From Flavobacteriaceae bacterium (GTDB lineage Bacteria > Bacteroidota > Bacteroidia > Flavobacteriales > Flavobacteriaceae), in NCBI GenBank assembly GCA_002746415.1, contig NVXD01000022.1, forward strand, positions 20,709-84,708: 64,000 nt of DNA. Reading direction: 5' to 3'. Numbering within the stretch: position 1 is the first letter of the stretch; every line of letters begins with the position of its first letter. Of the stretch, positions 1 through 8,972 are shown piece by piece. The notes under the pieces were generated by a model, which was given only the letters and a program-made list of their open reading frames with translations, ran no database searches and was not told where the DNA came from. Made by a program: the position numbers and the translations under genes.

Positions 1-1131
1 GTTACTATTTCCACTCCCGATCATATTCATGGTCCTGCCGCTGCTTATGCCATGGAGCGTGGCATTCATGTTTATGTCCAAAAACCAATGACCCACAATA
101 TTCGGGAAGCACGTATGCTTACTGAAATGGCCCGAGAGAAAAACATTGTGACCCAAATGGGAAACCAAGGAGGGTCAAATCCTCTTCTGGGTATGGTACA
201 AAAATGGGTAGATTCTGGTGTATTGGGTAAAATATCTAAAGTACAAGTATGGACCAATAGGCCTGTATGGCCACAAGGTGGTGCTATGGCAGAACCTAAT
301 GAAAGTCTAAAACCCAAAGATTTAAACTGGGATTTATGGATGGGACCAGCTGCATACAAACCTTATACTCCTAATTTACATCCATTTAGTTGGAGAGGTT
401 GGTGGGATTATGGAACAGGAGCACTTGGTGATGTAGGTTGCCACCTAATAGACATTCCTTTTAGAACACTTGGATTAAAATACCCTACTGCTGCTGAATG
501 TAGTGTTGGTTCTGTATTTTCCCAAATGTGGAGTCCAGATTACAATCCAGAAGGATGCCCTGCTTCTTCTTTCATTACCCTTAATTTTGGCGCTACCGAT
601 AAAAGTAAATCTCCTATAGAAATGACATGGAGTGATGGCGGAATACGACCATCTCACCCAGATATTATCCCTGCAGATCATGATATAGGAGGAAATAATA
701 GTAGTAATGGTGTTTTGATTATTGGAGAGAAAGGAATTATTTCCACAAACATCAATGACAGTTCTCCCTTAATGCCTAAACTATATCTTAACGATGGTAC
801 TACGGATTTTGGTCCTGTTGTAGAAACAAGTGAAGAACCAGAATACGGTCACCAACGCAAATGGGTGGATGCTTGTAAAGCAGGTTTTAATAGTCCTGAG
901 CATCTTGGTTTGACTTCTTCATTTGACTACGCAGGCCCTATGACAGAAACTGTTTTAATGGGTAATCTTGCTATTCGTAGTTATATGCTTAGAAAAGAGA
1001 ATGGTGATGGCAATATGGATTTTTACGCCCGTAAAAAATTACTGTGGGATGGTGAAAACATGAGAATCACCAATCAAGAAGAAGCTAATCAATTTGTAAC
1101 AAGAACCTACAGAGAAGGCTGGAAAATGTAA
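1..1131 (+). CDS. Gfo/Idh/MocA family oxidoreductase, 5' truncated by window edge
   Basis: The frame is open from base 1, so the start lies outside the window; 376 residues are visible. The first residues (VTISTPDHIHGPAAAYAMER) continue upstream of the first in-frame ATG at 52 and form the end of the Rossmann fold. They are followed by HVYVQKPMTH, the QKP variant of the family's E-K-P motif. Further on are WDLWMGPA and the D-V-G-C-H-L-I-D segment of the alpha/beta C-terminal domain. Family members are NAD(P)-dependent dehydrogenases of sugars or cyclitols; the GxGxxG motif and any Tat signal would be in the missing part (inferred, about 80-100 residues). The substrate cannot be told. A strong terminator follows. 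Confidence 0.9.
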   Translation, partial: VTISTPDHIHGPAAAYAMERGIHVYVQKPMTHNIREARMLTEMAREKNIVTQMGNQGGSNPLLGMVQKWVDSGVLGKISKVQVWTNRPVWPQGGAMAEPNESLKPKDLNWDLWMGPAAYKPYTPNLHPFSWRGWWDYGTGALGDVGCHLIDIPFRTLGLKYPTAAECSVGSVFSQMWSPDYNPEGCPASSFITLNFGATDKSKSPIEMTWSDGGIRPSHPDIIPADHDIGGNNSSNGVLIIGEKGIISTNINDSSPLMPKLYLNDGTTDFGPVVETSEEPEYGHQRKWVDACKAGFNSPEHLGLTSSFDYAGPMTETVLMGNLAIRSYMLRKENGDGNMDFYARKKLLWDGENMRITNQEEANQFVTRTYREGWKM

Positions 1132-1201
1132 TACTTGGATACCCGGCAATATAAGTATGTGCTGCCATAAAAAATAAAACTTACATACTTTAGACATAGT
1201 C

Positions 1202-1245
1202 AAATCCAAAACTCCTTTCTTTACGGAGTTTTGGATTTTTTATTG
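1202..1245 (+). terminator. Intrinsic terminator after the oxidoreductase
   Basis: A perfect 14-bp stem (1202-1215 with 1225-1238) has a 9-nt loop and ends in a run of T. It lies about 70 bases after the oxidoreductase stop codon and isolates that gene from the next one. Confidence 0.85.
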
Positions 1246-1330
1246 AAGTAATTCAAATAAAATGTCCCCCTATTACAAAATGGTTTCGTCATTAGGGTGA
1301 ATCATTTTATTAATTTAAACAAAAAAAGAA

Positions 1331-1678
1331 ATGAAAGACTTTATGATGATCTTTATCGGAGCCGATTACCAAGAATTAGGGTTATCCCCAGAAGAAATGC
1401 AAACCCGTATGGGAAAATGGTTTACGTGGGGTGGCAAAATGGAAGCTGCAGGTATTCTAAAAGGAGGTGAAGCCCTAGTACCAGTTGCCAAATGTATCTC
1501 AGGGCCCAACAGAACAGTAACAGATGGCCCGTACACAGAAAGTAAGGAAATTGTTGGAGGCTATTATACCGTAAGTGCCAAAAATGCTGAAGAAGTAGTG
1601 GAAATTGCCCAAGATTTTCCAGATTACGATTTGGGAGGCACTGTTGAAATAAGAGAGATAATGGTGTTTGATAGATGA
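1331..1678 (+). CDS. YCII/DGPF domain protein, partner of ECF42-type sigma factor
   Basis: This 115-residue cytoplasmic protein carries the DGPF-type motif TDGPYTESKE near residue 65 and the following beta-strand GGYYTVSA, typical of YCII-related (YciI-like) proteins. Its stop overlaps the start of the downstream sigma-factor gene (ATGA at 1675-1678), so the two are translationally coupled. Pairing of DGPF proteins with ECF42 sigma factors is a known genomic association. The DGPF protein's biochemical role is not established, and nothing here reveals a substrate. It is short and full length for the family. The ATG at 1331 is the only sensible start. Confidence 0.9.
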   Translation: MKDFMMIFIGADYQELGLSPEEMQTRMGKWFTWGGKMEAAGILKGGEALVPVAKCISGPNRTVTDGPYTESKEIVGGYYTVSAKNAEEVVEIAQDFPDYDLGGTVEIREIMVFDR

Positions 1679-2928
1679 TTAAAGAACAAGAAATGGACCA
1701 TCTTTTCCGTCATCAGTACGGAAAGATGGTTTCTATTTTAACACGTATTTTTGGTCTTTCCCATCTTGAAACAATTGAAGATGCGGTACAGGATACGTTT
1801 TTATTAGCCTCCTTAAAATGGCGAAAAGAAATTCCTGAAAACCCTGAAGCTTGGCTTACAAAAGCTGCAAAAAACCGTGCTATTGATTTATTGCGAAAAA
1901 TTAAAGCAGATCAAAACCGTATTGCTAACCTTAGCAGTGGCACATCTTCTATAGCATTTAGCCACTTATTTCTTGAACATGAAATTGAGGATAGTCAGCT
2001 ACGGATGATATTTACCGCTTGTCACCCTATACTAAAACCCCAAGACCAAATTGCCTTCGCACTAAAAACGATAGCGGGGTTTAGTGGAAAAGAAATTGCA
2101 TCGGCCTTATTATTAAAGGAGGCTACTATAAAAAAAAGGCTTGCCAGGGCGAGAAAAACAATCAAAGAAAAAGAAATTGTTTTTGAGCTTCCAGAAGACA
2201 ACACCATTAAAGATAGATTGCACAGAGTGCATGAAGTAATTTATTTGATTTTTAATGAAGGCTTCCACTCCAACCAAAAAGATTCTCTTATTCATAAAGA
2301 TTTATGTGGTGAGGCCATTCGTTTGTGCAAACTTATCCTAAAAAAGACCGAGTACAGAACAGGAGATGGCTATGCACTATTTGCCCTATTATGTTTTCAT
2401 GCCTCGCGTATGGAAAGTAAACTTTCAGCGAGTGGAAAAATAATTGACCTAAAACAGCAAGATAGAAGCTTGTGGTACCAACCTCTTATACAATTGGGCA
2501 ATGATGCCCTATCTACATCTAGAGGGTATGAAGAATTCTCGTCTTATTTTCTAGAAGCTGCCATAGCCCAAGAACATGTATATGCTAAAACTTTTAAGTC
2601 CACTAATTGGCAAAAAATACATGCTTTTTACAAACATTTAAATACGCTACAAGAAACACCATTTTCCCTATTAAATTTGGCTATTGTCTTGTTGCAATTG
2701 AACAAAAACCAAGAAGCCTTAGAAATTCTAAACTCTGTTAATCCTAATGATTTAGAACAAAGAAGTTATTTATACTTTGGCGCAAAGGCAGAATATTATA
2801 AAAACATTAAAGAAAACACTAAAGCATTGGATTGTATTGATGAAGCCTTGAAAAGGGTAAATAACACTAGTGAAAAAGTATATTTAGAGGAAAAAAAAAT
2901 GGAGTTGCAAAACATCCACAAGATATAA
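1675..2928 (+). CDS. ECF sigma factor with DUF6596/TPR C-terminal extension (ECF42-like)
   Basis: The 417-residue protein has sigma-70 region 2 at about residues 7-75 (DAVQDTFLLASLKW, NRAIDLLRK) and region 4 at about 108-160 (FSGKEIASALLLKEATIKKR). A long C-terminal part follows, about 250 residues: a DUF6596-type helical domain (VIYLIFNEGF) and TPR-like repeats to the end. Normal ECF factors stop after region 4; this extension is the hallmark of the ECF42 group. No anti-sigma factor is encoded beside it, which also fits ECF42, where the C-terminal domain is thought to replace it. It directs RNA polymerase to a small regulon, probably including its own DGPF-sigma operon (inferred). Confidence 0.9.
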   Translation: MIKEQEMDHLFRHQYGKMVSILTRIFGLSHLETIEDAVQDTFLLASLKWRKEIPENPEAWLTKAAKNRAIDLLRKIKADQNRIANLSSGTSSIAFSHLFLEHEIEDSQLRMIFTACHPILKPQDQIAFALKTIAGFSGKEIASALLLKEATIKKRLARARKTIKEKEIVFELPEDNTIKDRLHRVHEVIYLIFNEGFHSNQKDSLIHKDLCGEAIRLCKLILKKTEYRTGDGYALFALLCFHASRMESKLSASGKIIDLKQQDRSLWYQPLIQLGNDALSTSRGYEEFSSYFLEAAIAQEHVYAKTFKSTNWQKIHAFYKHLNTLQETPFSLLNLAIVLLQLNKNQEALEILNSVNPNDLEQRSYLYFGAKAEYYKNIKENTKALDCIDEALKRVNNTSEKVYLEEKKMELQNIHKI

Positions 2929-3259
2929 ATATTCTACCTACACCAATCAATATCTTGTCTTTATCCTCAAATTACCCGAACTTGAAACGTAGTTGGTATC
3001 CTGAATAATTTTAAAAAACCAAGATGACAAAAGAAAATCTAATATCATCACTCTGTGCTTTTTACAAATTCAAAACAAGGAGAAAAGCTTGGAAACGAGG
3101 TTTGGGATTATTTTAAAAAGAGTATTAAACTTTGCCTTTATTGTCGGGTTCAGATTTCGAACAGCACGCAGTAATGGAGGAATCTCACCATACTATTGAA
3201 CACCTTTAATTATTAATCCTAAAAACTATCTTAGATTTCTCTCTTTAGTGGAAATGACA
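2929..3259. other. Intergenic region, 331 bp, no confident gene
   Basis: The stretch between the sigma factor and the convergent TPR gene contains only short open pieces. An ATG at 3024 opens a 31-codon frame; switching frame near 3060 and again near 3140 would extend a coding-like stretch to about 3209. I recognise no family in any of the three pieces. It may be a decayed gene or simply untranslated sequence. No tRNA or clear terminator is visible. Confidence 0.4.
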
Positions 3260-3985
3260 CTAGGCAAGTGTTGCCAATATTTCTTCGGCCTTTTTAATAA
3301 TAATTCTGTTAGTGCTATACCCTTGTTTGGACAACCGTTTTGACTCATCTACAATTTCTTGCAATATAGTTTTAGCCTCTTTATCCTTTTTATTTCTGAT
3401 ATAGAATTGTCCTAACACCAATCTTTCCTGATATCTACTAAAGGGAGCATCAAACTGAACAAGTTGTTCTTCAGACAACTGTATATGCCCTTTTTTCTCT
3501 AATGCCAAACCGTATAAAAACGCTCCTTTAGATTTTTTAAATTTAGCATTGTCCTTGATTTTTTCAGCATATGCTATTGCCTTATCAAATTGAGAGTGAG
3601 AATAATGGGCTTCTACCAATTTAGAAATTACATGAAAATCATTCTTAAAAACATCTTTTAGTGAGGCTTCATAATTTTCAATGGCCTTATCATACATTTC
3701 AGACTCCAAATAGGCATCTGCCAATGCTACCTGATTTCCAAAAGTCTCGGAAAACTTAAGCTTTTTTTCTAAATCGATTATTCTCTTGGAGGGATTAATG
3801 ACCGAAATGATATTATCCTGCACCTTATCAACATCCACTTTTCTATATACTTTCATAAATAGATACACCAAACACCCAATTAGAGGAAAAAAAATAATTC
3901 CTAGAATCCAATAATATTGATGTCTATTGGTATAACAATGATAAATACAATACCCTTGAAGGGCTATAATAAAATAGAAGTACAT
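3260..3985 (-). CDS. Membrane-anchored TPR protein
   Basis: This 241-residue protein begins with two hydrophobic segments (about residues 2-15 and 26-43, the latter YYWILGIIFFPLIGCLVYLF), resembling the N-terminal membrane part of phospholipase-D-nuclease-N-type proteins. A soluble, helical region follows from residue 75 with TPR-like units (ALADAYLESEMYDKAIENYE; AHYSHSQFDKAIAYAEKI). A role as a membrane-tethered protein-interaction scaffold is an inference from architecture; no enzyme motif is present. It stands alone between the sigma operon and pyruvate carboxylase. Confidence 0.75.
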   Translation of the reverse strand: MYFYFIIALQGYCIYHCYTNRHQYYWILGIIFFPLIGCLVYLFMKVYRKVDVDKVQDNIISVINPSKRIIDLEKKLKFSETFGNQVALADAYLESEMYDKAIENYEASLKDVFKNDFHVISKLVEAHYSHSQFDKAIAYAEKIKDNAKFKKSKGAFLYGLALEKKGHIQLSEEQLVQFDAPFSRYQERLVLGQFYIRNKKDKEAKTILQEIVDESKRLSKQGYSTNRIIIKKAEEILATLA

Positions 3986-4029
3986 GTGTGCTAAAATAGA
4001 AACTTATATTATTTAAAACAACTAGCTGG

Positions 4030-7000
4030 TTATTTCAAGACCAGTATCAAATCATCAGAGTTTACAAGAGACCCATCATTTAACTGAATGGCACTCACAA
4101 CCCCTTCTTCTGTGGCGGTAACAGTAGTTTCCATTTTCATGGCTTCTATGACAAATAAAGGTTCATTTTTCTTTACCTCTTGACCTTTTTTAACCAAAAC
4201 ACTGGATAATAAACCTTGTAAGGGTGCTCCAATATGTTTCGGATTGGTTGTATCAGCTTTCTTGTTTTCAATCTTCTCTACCTTAATGGACTTGTCCTTA
4301 ATCACTACATTTCTCCATTGCCCATTGACCTTAAAGAAAATGCTCACATTACCAGCATCATCTGGTTCTCCAATAAGCATAAAAGATATCAGCACATTTT
4401 TCCCACGGTCTAACTCTACCATGATTTCCTCCCCTATTTCCATGCCATATAAGAAATTCTTGGTAGGAATATTCATTATGTTACCATATTTCACATGATG
4501 ATTGTAAGCATCTGTAAATACTTTTGGATAGAGCTTATAGGATAAGAAATCTGTCATCTGCAATTCTCTACCCATTCCTTTTTTAAACTTTCGCTTAAAG
4601 GATTTAAATTCTTTCTCAAAATCTATAGGTTCCAAATGCGCATTTGGTCTATTGGTATATGGTTTTTGGTCTTTTAAGATGATTTCCTGTAATTTCTTGG
4701 GGAAACCACCAACGGGTTGACCAAGATCACCTTTAAAGAAACTAATTACTGATTTTGGAAAAGAAATGGAATCTCCTTTTTCTAATATATCCTTCACAGT
4801 AAGGTCATTGCTGATCATATACTGTGCCATATCCCCCACCACCTTAGAGCTTGGGGTTACTTTTACAATATCACCAAAAAGCTCATTGACCTCTCCATAC
4901 ATTTTGGTAATCGCTGGGAATTTATCTTCCAATCCCAATGCAATGGCCTGTCCTTTTAAATTGGAGTATTGCCCCCCAGGAATTTCATGTTTGTATACTT
5001 CTCCAGTTCCAGATTTTAGTCCAGACTCAAACGTATAATAATAACTTCTTACTGTTTCCCAATAATTGGAATATTCTGCAAGTTTTTCCGTGTTTAATAA
5101 ATTCTCACGTTCATTGAACCTCAACATTTCTACAACCGAATTAAAATTAGGTTGTGATGTAAGTCCGGATAAGCCCCCTAAAGCCACATCAATCACATCC
5201 ACACCAGCTTCTGTAGCTTTTAAATACATTGCCGCTTGTATAGAGGAAGTATCATGTGTATGCAAATGGATTGGGATATCAATTTCAGATTTAAGAGCGG
5301 AAATAAGTTCAAATGCAGCATCTGGTTTCAACAGACCAGCCATATCTTTTACACCCAATATATGCGCTCCTGCATTTTCTATGTCTTTTGCAAGTTGCAC
5401 ATAATATTTTAAATCATACTTGGTTTTGCTAGGGTCTAGAATATCGCCCGTATAACAAATAGATCCTTCTGCCAAGCCATCGGTTCTATTACGAACATGT
5501 TCTATACATGGCGCAATGGATTTCATCCAGTTCAAGGAATCAAATATTCTAAAAACATCTATTCCTGTTTCCCAAGATTGTTCAACAAATTTCTCTATAA
5601 GGTTATCTGGATATGCGGTATACCCTACTCCATTGGATCCTCTTATCAGCATTTGCAATAAGACATTGGGCATTGCCTTTCTCAATAATGTTAGACGCTC
5701 CCAAGGGTTTTCTTGTAAGAATCTAAGACATACATCAAAAGTAGCTCCTCCCCAAACTTCCATACTAAAAATATCCGGGTGGTTCTTGGCATAGCCTTCT
5801 GCTACCTTAAGCATATCTACTGTACGCATACGAGTGGCCAACAAACTCTGGTGGGCATCCCGCATGGTAGTATCCGTAAAATGTACTTTCTTTTCTTTCT
5901 TTAACCAGGTCGAAAATTTCTCAGGCCCCAATTCTGTCAATAAATCTTTGGTCCCTTTTGGATATGCTTCATCTATAGGAAAGGAAGGGATAATCGGCTT
6001 AGAAAAAATACGTGAAGGGTCTTTTTTCTTAACATCCGGATTTCCGTTTACAATTATTTCTCCTAAAAAATCGACCAATTTATTGGCACGGTTTCTTGGC
6101 TCCACAAATTCGAACAGAGACGGTTCATCTTTTATAAAATTTACAGTTACCTTGCCTTCACGAAAGGTAGGATGCTTTAAAATATTGTCTAAAAAGGCCA
6201 TATTGGTATCTACACCCCGAATACGGAACTCTGCCAATGCCCTTCTCATTTTTCTACAAGAACCATTCAATGTTCTACTCAAAGCTGAAACCTTTACCAG
6301 CATAGAATCAAAAAATGGTGAAATATTTACCCCTTGATAAATACTTCCTGCATCCAAACGAATCCCTTGACCAGAAGCACTTCTATAAGTGGTAACTACG
6401 CCATAATCTGGTTTAAAATCATTTGCCGGATTTTCTGTTGTAATTCTACATTGCAATGCAAAACCTGTTATCGTCACTGACTCTTGACTATAAATCTTTA
6501 TTTGTTCATCCGATAGCTTATAACCACCAGCTATAAAAAGCTGTGCCTTTACCAAGTCCCTATTGGTGACCATTTCAGTCACTGTGTGCTCTACTTGTAT
6601 TCTAGGGTTTACCTCAATAAAATAAATGCTGCCGTCATCATCTACTAAAAATTCAACGGTACCTATATTATTATAATTAACAGCTTTACAAATATCCACT
6701 GCATACTTATACAGACTGTCCTTGGTTTCTTGTGAAAGCCCAAAAGATGGGGCAAATTCAATTACTTTTTGATAGCGTCTCTGTACAGAACAGTCTCTTT
6801 CAAACATATGGACAATATTACCATGTGTATCTGCAACTATCTGTATCTCTATATGTTTTGGATTTTCAACAAATTTTTCCAAGAACATGGTATCATCACC
6901 AAAAGCGTTCAAGGATTCCCTTCTAGCTTCTGGGAAAGCTTTTTTAAGTTCCGCGTCTGATCTAATGACACGCATTCCACGTCCACCACCACCAGAGGCT

Positions 7001-7482
7001 GCTTTCAGCATAATAGGATACCCAATTTTTTTAGCTTCTGAAAGTGCCACTTGTACATCCGTAAGGTTTTCATCGCTACTTTGGATAATGGGTATATTGT
7101 TAGCAACAGCTACCTGTTTAGCCATAATTTTATCACCCAATGCCTTTAGAACAGACACTTTAGGACCTACAAAAATGATTCCGTTGTCCTCACATTTTTG
7201 GGCAAATTCCGCATTCTCCGAAAGAAATCCATATCCAGGGTGAATGGCATCTACATTATTCTCTTTAGCCACTTTAATAATGGCATCAATATTCAAATAT
7301 GGCTTTAATGGCTCTTTGTCCTCTCCTATTTGGTAACACTCATCTGCTTTATAACGATGCAAGGAATAACGATCCTCAAAGGTATATATACCAACTGTTT
7401 TGATTCCTACTTCAACACAAGCCCTAAATATTCTTATGGCAATTTCTCCTCTATTTGCTACTAAAACCTTTTTGATTTTCAT
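4030..7482 (-). CDS. pyc: Pyruvate carboxylase
   Basis: A single 1150-residue chain carries all domains of the ATP- and biotin-dependent enzyme that makes oxaloacetate from pyruvate and bicarbonate for anaplerosis. The biotin carboxylase domain spans about residues 1-460 (VLVANRGEIAIRIFRA, ATP-grasp KAASGGGGRGMR, IEVNPRIQVEHTVTE). The carboxyltransferase spans about 530-800 (FTDTTMRDAHQSLLATRMR), then the PYC/OADA-conserved domain, and a biotinyl domain at the C-terminus with the biotin-accepting lysine in IEAMKMET. Length equals the usual single-chain form. Its biotinylating enzyme, BirA, is encoded 10 kb away. A Bacteroidota-type promoter precedes it. Confidence 0.98.
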   Translation of the reverse strand: MKIKKVLVANRGEIAIRIFRACVEVGIKTVGIYTFEDRYSLHRYKADECYQIGEDKEPLKPYLNIDAIIKVAKENNVDAIHPGYGFLSENAEFAQKCEDNGIIFVGPKVSVLKALGDKIMAKQVAVANNIPIIQSSDENLTDVQVALSEAKKIGYPIMLKAASGGGGRGMRVIRSDAELKKAFPEARRESLNAFGDDTMFLEKFVENPKHIEIQIVADTHGNIVHMFERDCSVQRRYQKVIEFAPSFGLSQETKDSLYKYAVDICKAVNYNNIGTVEFLVDDDGSIYFIEVNPRIQVEHTVTEMVTNRDLVKAQLFIAGGYKLSDEQIKIYSQESVTITGFALQCRITTENPANDFKPDYGVVTTYRSASGQGIRLDAGSIYQGVNISPFFDSMLVKVSALSRTLNGSCRKMRRALAEFRIRGVDTNMAFLDNILKHPTFREGKVTVNFIKDEPSLFEFVEPRNRANKLVDFLGEIIVNGNPDVKKKDPSRIFSKPIIPSFPIDEAYPKGTKDLLTELGPEKFSTWLKKEKKVHFTDTTMRDAHQSLLATRMRTVDMLKVAEGYAKNHPDIFSMEVWGGATFDVCLRFLQENPWERLTLLRKAMPNVLLQMLIRGSNGVGYTAYPDNLIEKFVEQSWETGIDVFRIFDSLNWMKSIAPCIEHVRNRTDGLAEGSICYTGDILDPSKTKYDLKYYVQLAKDIENAGAHILGVKDMAGLLKPDAAFELISALKSEIDIPIHLHTHDTSSIQAAMYLKATEAGVDVIDVALGGLSGLTSQPNFNSVVEMLRFNERENLLNTEKLAEYSNYWETVRSYYYTFESGLKSGTGEVYKHEIPGGQYSNLKGQAIALGLEDKFPAITKMYGEVNELFGDIVKVTPSSKVVGDMAQYMISNDLTVKDILEKGDSISFPKSVISFFKGDLGQPVGGFPKKLQEIILKDQKPYTNRPNAHLEPIDFEKEFKSFKRKFKKGMGRELQMTDFLSYKLYPKVFTDAYNHHVKYGNIMNIPTKNFLYGMEIGEEIMVELDRGKNVLISFMLIGEPDDAGNVSIFFKVNGQWRNVVIKDKSIKVEKIENKKADTTNPKHIGAPLQGLLSSVLVKKGQEVKKNEPLFVIEAMKMETTVTATEEGVVSAIQLNDGSLVNSDDLILVLK

Positions 7483-7532
7483 CTATATTCCGTATTAAAA
7501 TACACTCATATAATTTAGATATATGAGGCGTG

Positions 7533-7564
7533 CAAAATTACTGCTTTTGGGCATGTATAGCAAT
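7533..7564 (-). promoter_or_regulatory. Putative promoter of pyc
   Basis: Read on the minus strand, ATTG (7564-7561), 20 bases and TAATTTTG (7540-7533) match the Bacteroidota consensus TTTG-N19/21-TAnnTTTG with one mismatch in the -33 box. The predicted transcript start near 7526 would leave a leader of about 45 bases before the pyc ATG. Confidence 0.5.
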
Positions 7565-7667
7565 ATATGAAATAAATATATATAAGGAATTTTGTTACAA
7601 TTTAATATTATTGAAAAGGGTATTCCAACACCAGTTATAAATTGAAACTTGAACCAAGAAATAGATT

Positions 7668-8039
7668 TTAAAAATCAATGACAAAATTTAAAAGGATATT
7701 CCCCTCTTCATCAACATCCAGTTCATACGTATAGAGTCCAATTGGCAAAGCTGTCTCCCCAACGAAATCTATAGGCTGTAAGGTATAGGTTTCACCTCCA
7801 GATTTTATTTGAATATATGCGTACTTATAAGCTGTTTCATATTCTAAATATTCAGAAAATTCATCTGAGCCTACATTTTCATGTATCGTTTCATGGTCAC
7901 CAACTTGTACTTCTTCAAAAACCAATTCACTAATATTTTTGATTCTAAGGTTTACCATTTCAACATCATCATCCCTATCAGTGCAACCAATAGTTAACAA
8001 TGTAAAAATAAAGGATAGGATTAAAACCGCTTTTCTCAT
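7668..8039 (-). CDS. Small predicted lipoprotein of unknown function
   Basis: This 123-residue protein starts with a lipoprotein signal (MRKAVLILSFIFTLLTIGC), lipobox L-T-I-G-C with the acylated cysteine at residue 19. The acidic start TDRDDDVEM places several aspartates right after it, a pattern seen in flavobacterial lipoproteins. The rest is predicted beta-rich and acidic (VNLRIKNISELVFEEVQV; YTYELDVDEEGNILLNFVI), possibly a small Ig-like sandwich. I recognise no family. It probably sits on the outer or inner membrane. It is a single gene between pyc and yaaA. Confidence 0.7.
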   Translation of the reverse strand: MRKAVLILSFIFTLLTIGCTDRDDDVEMVNLRIKNISELVFEEVQVGDHETIHENVGSDEFSEYLEYETAYKYAYIQIKSGGETYTLQPIDFVGETALPIGLYTYELDVDEEGNILLNFVIDF

Positions 8040-8100
8040 TAGTATTGTTTTTTTTTAAGAAGATGTTATATACCAATAACGGTTGCTTTTCGCAATTATT

Positions 8101-8862
8101 CTATCTTACAAAAACCGGTTGGTCCTCTCTTAAGGTATGCTCCTTACTATAGATATATTCATCGCTATCAAAACCTTTTATATCCTCTAAAGTTTTGGCA
8201 TCAGTATCCAAAATGTAGCGCACCATAGAACCACGGGCTTTTTTTGCAAAGAAGCTAATAACTTTTAACTTATCGTTCTTCCAATCTTTAAAAATGGGAG
8301 TAATTACTGGTACTTTAAGAGCCTTTACGTCTACAGCATTAAAATATTCATTACTCGCTAAATTGATAAAAAGCTCATCATCATCTAATTCTGAGTTGAA
8401 CCGTTGTGCAAGATCTTTTTTCCAAAATTCGCACAAGTTTTTTTTTCTTGCCACTTTTAGTTGAGTTCCCATTTCCAAACGGTAGGGTTGTATTAAATCT
8501 AAGGGTCTCAAAACACCATACAATCCTGATAATATTCTAAGTGTATCTTGCAATTGCAACAATTTATCTTCTGGAATAGAATAAGCATCTAATCCTTGAT
8601 ACACATCGCCATTAAAAGCATACACCGCAGGTCGGGCATTTTCCGTAGTAAAAGGCACAGAAAAGTCTTGATTTCGTTGCCAATTTAGTTCCGCTAAATT
8701 ATTGGAAATACCCATTAACTTAGACAATGCTTTGGGTTTTTTCTTTGCCAAAATCTTATTCAATTTTTCTGCCTGTTCCAAGAAATGAGGTTGCTCAAAT
8801 TGGGCTGTGGGTAACGGACTTTCAAAATTCAATGATTTAGCGGGAGATATAACAATTTTCAT
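8101..8862 (-). CDS. yaaA: Peroxide stress protein YaaA
   Basis: This 253-residue protein begins [18 protein letters not shown], the signature start of the YaaA/UPF0246 (DUF328) family, and has the conserved [21 protein letters not shown] and [13 protein letters not shown] segments. In E. coli YaaA is induced by OxyR and limits free iron and DNA damage during hydrogen peroxide stress; a similar cytoplasmic role is inferred here. Length is standard. It is 110 bases downstream of the RluD gene on the same strand, and may or may not be part of that transcript. Confidence 0.95.
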   Translation of the reverse strand: MKIVISPAKSLNFESPLPTAQFEQPHFLEQAEKLNKILAKKKPKALSKLMGISNNLAELNWQRNQDFSVPFTTENARPAVYAFNGDVYQGLDAYSIPEDKLLQLQDTLRILSGLYGVLRPLDLIQPYRLEMGTQLKVARKKNLCEFWKKDLAQRFNSELDDDELFINLASNEYFNAVDVKALKVPVITPIFKDWKNDKLKVISFFAKKARGSMVRYILDTDAKTLEDIKGFDSDEYIYSKEHTLREDQPVFVR

Positions 8863-8972
8863 TTTCAGCTATTCTTTTTAATGCAAGATAAAAGTAATTG
8901 CTTTTTTGGAATATATCAGTCTTACAAAAGAAGTGTTTTCTATAATGCTATCGACAAATACTATTTTTAAGA

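Noticed and set aside
4000..4040. AACTAGCTGGTT as a terminator for pyc
   Set aside because: Only a short imperfect palindrome at the stop codon without a T run.
5834..6337. 167-codon plus-strand ORF inside pyc
   Set aside because: Antisense shadow of pyruvate carboxylase, with no independent features.
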